Shown here in pieces: positions 4,971-7,248 of a stretch of DNA of 7,248 nt. The DNA lies in the NCBI GenBank assembly GCA_026991005.1, contig JALXCH010000174.1, positions 1-7,248 on the forward strand, in the 5' to 3' direction. Each line of letters starts with the position of its first letter. Position 1 is the stretch's first letter. The DNA comes from Calditrichia bacterium. GTDB lineage: Bacteria > Calditrichota > Calditrichia > RBG-13-44-9. The position numbers and the translations under genes are program-made. The notes under the pieces are model-generated. The model was not told where the DNA came from, did no database searches, and worked only from the letters and a program-made list of their open reading frames with translations.

Positions 4971-7248
4971 CTATAAATTTTGCAAGAAGTTTTTTGCAAA
5001 ACCGAGCATGTCCTCCATGGTTCGTCCCTTCAGGGGAACATGAATTTTTAGCCCGTTACTCTGGCTAAACTGAATTTTGGCCATCTGCTGGTTTAAATAC
5101 CGGGGAAGTTCTTTCTCCACAAAGAAATCGCTTTCGCCCACCCGTTCGTCAATGGTGAGGATCATTTTGTTCCGGTCGATTTTCACCTGCTTTACAAAGT
5201 GCTGGCTGGCCAGTTTTTTGATTTTCACCATTTCCACCAGTTTCCGTGCCGGGTCGGGCAGCGGTCCAAAGCGGTCGCGCATCTCTTCCACCAATTTCTC
5301 GATGCCGCTCAAGCTGTCCAGATGCAGCAAGCGGTGGTAAATCATCACCTTCTCGTTGGAGGAAGGGATGTACTCATCCGGCAAATACATATCGGCGTTT
5401 ATCTCCACCGTGGCATCCACCTGGGGGAGTTTCGGTTTTCGGGCGAGTAAAGATTCGGGAAGATTTTCCTCCTGGAGGCGCTCCACCGTCTCGCGCAAAA
5501 TTTTCTGGTACAGGTCGAACCCCACTGCATTGATGAAGCCACTTTGCTGATGCCCCAGCAGATTTCCCGCCCCCCGAATTTCCAGATCTCGCATGGCGAT
5601 TTTTAAACCGGAACCCAGATCGGTAAATTCCTCGATGGCATACAACCGCTTCATGGCGGTTTCGCTTAACTTTTCCGTGGGAGGAATAAGCAGATAGGCA
5701 TACGCCTGGCGTTCGGAACGCCCTACCCGCCCCCGGAGCTGGTAAAGCTGTGCCAGCCCAAAACGGTCCGCGCGATTGATGATAATGGTGTTGCAGTTGG
5801 GTAAATCCAACCCGTTTTCAATGATCATGGTGGAGACCAGCACGTCGTATTTCCCCTCGTAAAAATCGTTCATCACCCGCTCCAGTTCCCGTTCTTTCAT
5901 CTGGCCGTGGGCAATGGCGATGCGCGCCCGGGGCACAATTTGCTTCACCAGTGCCGCAATTCCCTCGATGGTTTGCACCCGATTGTGCACAAAAAATACC
6001 TGCCCACCCCGTTCCATCTCGTAGGTAATGGCTTTGTAGATTAAATCTTCGTCCCAGGTGGCAATTTCGGTAATAATGGGCAGCCGGTTCCGCGGTGGGG
6101 TATCGATGTTGGAGAGGTCCCGGGCACCCATCAGGCTCATTTGCAGAGTGCGGGGGATGGGAGTCGCCGTGAGCGTGAGGGTGTCCACATTCACCCGTAA
6201 TTTTCGCAATTTTTCCTTGTGGGAAACCCCAAACTGCTGTTCTTCATCGATGATCAGCAGTCCCAGATCTTTGAAATTGACATCCTTGGAAAGCAGACGG
6301 TGGGTACCGATGATGATATCCACGTCCCCGGATTGTAACCGTTCCAGCACCTGACGCTGCTCCCGGGGAGTGCGAAACCGGGAAAGCACTTCGATATTGA
6401 CCGGGAAATTGCGCAACCGCTCCCGGAAGGTGTGAAAATGCTGCTGGGCCAGAATGGTGGTGGGAACCAGCACCGCCACCTGCTTTCCATCCATCACGGC
6501 TTTAAACGCCGCCCGAATTGCCACCTCGGTTTTGCCGAAGCCCACATCCCCGCACACCAATCGATCCATGGGGCGGGGTTGCTCCATATCCTCCTTCACC
6601 TCACGGGTTGCTCGAATCTGGTCGGGAGTATCGGGATACATGAACGACGCTTCCAGTTCCTTTTGCCACACCGTATCCCCGGAGAAGGCAAACCCCTCGC
6701 TGCTCATTCGTTTGGCGTACAATTGCACCAGATCCCGGGCGATGGTTTCGGTGGCTTTGCGGGTGCGCTCTTTGGTGCGTTCCCAATCCGCACTACCCAG
6801 CCGGGTAAGCTGGGGTTTGTAACCTTCCTCGCTCACATATTTTTGAATGCGATTTAATTTATCCAGCGTAACGTACAGCACATCGTGATTGGCATACTCC
6901 AGCTTCACGCAATCCTTTTGCACCCCAGCCACGGTGAGCCGCTCGGTGCCCACAAAGCGACCGATGCCGTAATCCACGTGCACCACGTAATCTCCGTATT
7001 GCAGGCTGTTCAACTGGCGGATGAGGCTGCCGGTCACGCGCAGTTTGCGCCGGTGTTTGCGCAATTTCAGACGATTAAAAATTTCGTGCTCGGTAAGGAT
7101 TTCCATCCGCTGGGCGGGAATGGAAAATCCCCGATGAATGTCCCCTTCCACAAACCGGATGGGAGGCACACGCCCCATTTCTTCAGAAATGATCTCCTCC
7201 AGCCGTTCGCGACGGGAAGGTTTGTCGTACACAATGTACATTTGTGTT
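4971..7248 (-). CDS. mfd: Transcription-repair coupling factor Mfd, C-terminal two thirds (cut by window edge)
   Basis: Mfd removes RNA polymerase stalled at DNA lesions and recruits UvrA of nucleotide excision repair; it is a cytoplasmic DNA translocase. The frame runs to the window edge (two more codons, Thr-Gln, precede the Met at 7241, which is internal). Numbering from that Met, residues about 75-140 form the CarD-like polymerase-interacting domain (GDYVVHVDYGIGRF). The translocase follows: Walker A GDVGFGKTEVA (231-241), motif Ic IIGTHRLL, DEEQ box (332-335), motif III TATPIPRTL (358-366), motif IV FFVHNRV, and motifs V/VI with ENGLDLP and QLYQLRGRVGR (498-508). The TRG region MRDLEIRGAGNLLG (550-563) and the C-terminal TRCF domain (about 605-720) complete it. 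Against the usual length of roughly 1,150 residues, the missing part is the UvrB-like, UvrA-binding N-terminus. All helicase motifs look intact. It ends in TAG at 4973-4971; no intrinsic terminator is visible in the following 63 bases. Confidence 0.97.
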   Translation of the reverse strand, partial: TQMYIVYDKPSRRERLEEIISEEMGRVPPIRFVEGDIHRGFSIPAQRMEILTEHEIFNRLKLRKHRRKLRVTGSLIRQLNSLQYGDYVVHVDYGIGRFVGTERLTVAGVQKDCVKLEYANHDVLYVTLDKLNRIQKYVSEEGYKPQLTRLGSADWERTKERTRKATETIARDLVQLYAKRMSSEGFAFSGDTVWQKELEASFMYPDTPDQIRATREVKEDMEQPRPMDRLVCGDVGFGKTEVAIRAAFKAVMDGKQVAVLVPTTILAQQHFHTFRERLRNFPVNIEVLSRFRTPREQRQVLERLQSGDVDIIIGTHRLLSKDVNFKDLGLLIIDEEQQFGVSHKEKLRKLRVNVDTLTLTATPIPRTLQMSLMGARDLSNIDTPPRNRLPIITEIATWDEDLIYKAITYEMERGGQVFFVHNRVQTIEGIAALVKQIVPRARIAIAHGQMKERELERVMNDFYEGKYDVLVSTMIIENGLDLPNCNTIIINRADRFGLAQLYQLRGRVGRSERQAYAYLLIPPTEKLSETAMKRLYAIEEFTDLGSGLKIAMRDLEIRGAGNLLGHQQSGFINAVGFDLYQKILRETVERLQEENLPESLLARKPKLPQVDATVEINADMYLPDEYIPSSNEKVMIYHRLLHLDSLSGIEKLVEEMRDRFGPLPDPARKLVEMVKIKKLASQHFVKQVKIDRNKMILTIDERVGESDFFVEKELPRYLNQQMAKIQFSQSNGLKIHVPLKGRTMEDMLGFAKNFLQNL

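Noticed and set aside
6432..6857. Plus-strand open frames opposite mfd
   Set aside because: They lie wholly antisense to conserved helicase motifs of mfd and carry no motif of their own.

Overview
The window is a minus-strand operon-like block from a Gram-negative (diderm) bacterium. Two proteins carry lipobox signal peptides, and a third is an exported SurA-type periplasmic folding factor. Gene order in the transcribed direction (right to left) is: the C-terminal two thirds of mfd (4971-7248, cut by the window edge); an AT-rich accessory island (about 4180-4970); a 570-residue SurA/PpiC-like lipoprotein (2426-4138); a 282-residue PpiC-like lipoprotein (1516-2364); a two-parvulin SurA homologue (195-1481); and the first 60 residues of a response regulator (1-182, cut by the window edge). 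The style of the genes and of the interspersed palindromes suggests a member of the FCB group (Bacteroidota, Calditrichota, KSB1 and relatives). That is inference only; no marker in the window settles taxonomy.

The three folding-factor genes are closely spaced (34 and 61 bases between genes) and probably cotranscribed. The last one runs, after only 12 bases, into the response regulator. Together they look like a set of envelope protein-folding factors: one probable active prolyl isomerase with a chaperone fold, and two lipid-anchored relatives whose isomerase active sites have decayed, so they more likely act as chaperones or holdases. Mfd, upstream, couples transcription to nucleotide excision repair and has no evident functional link to them.

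The most unusual part is the island between mfd and the lipoprotein genes. By hand count it is only about one third G+C in 4681-4920 (79 of 240 bases), whereas the flanking genes are about half or more. It holds the N-terminal part of a NucS/DUF91-type nuclease gene, cut off just after its D/E/K catalytic residues. The cut is made by a structured repeat consisting of two inverted multi-hairpin units (4419-4507 and 4534-4642). Aligned to each other, the two units show seven base-pair changes in their stems, all compensated, so the hairpins appear to be what is conserved. A second, different inverted pair of short palindromes (4293-4391) lies beside it. I see no intact gene in 4139-4610.
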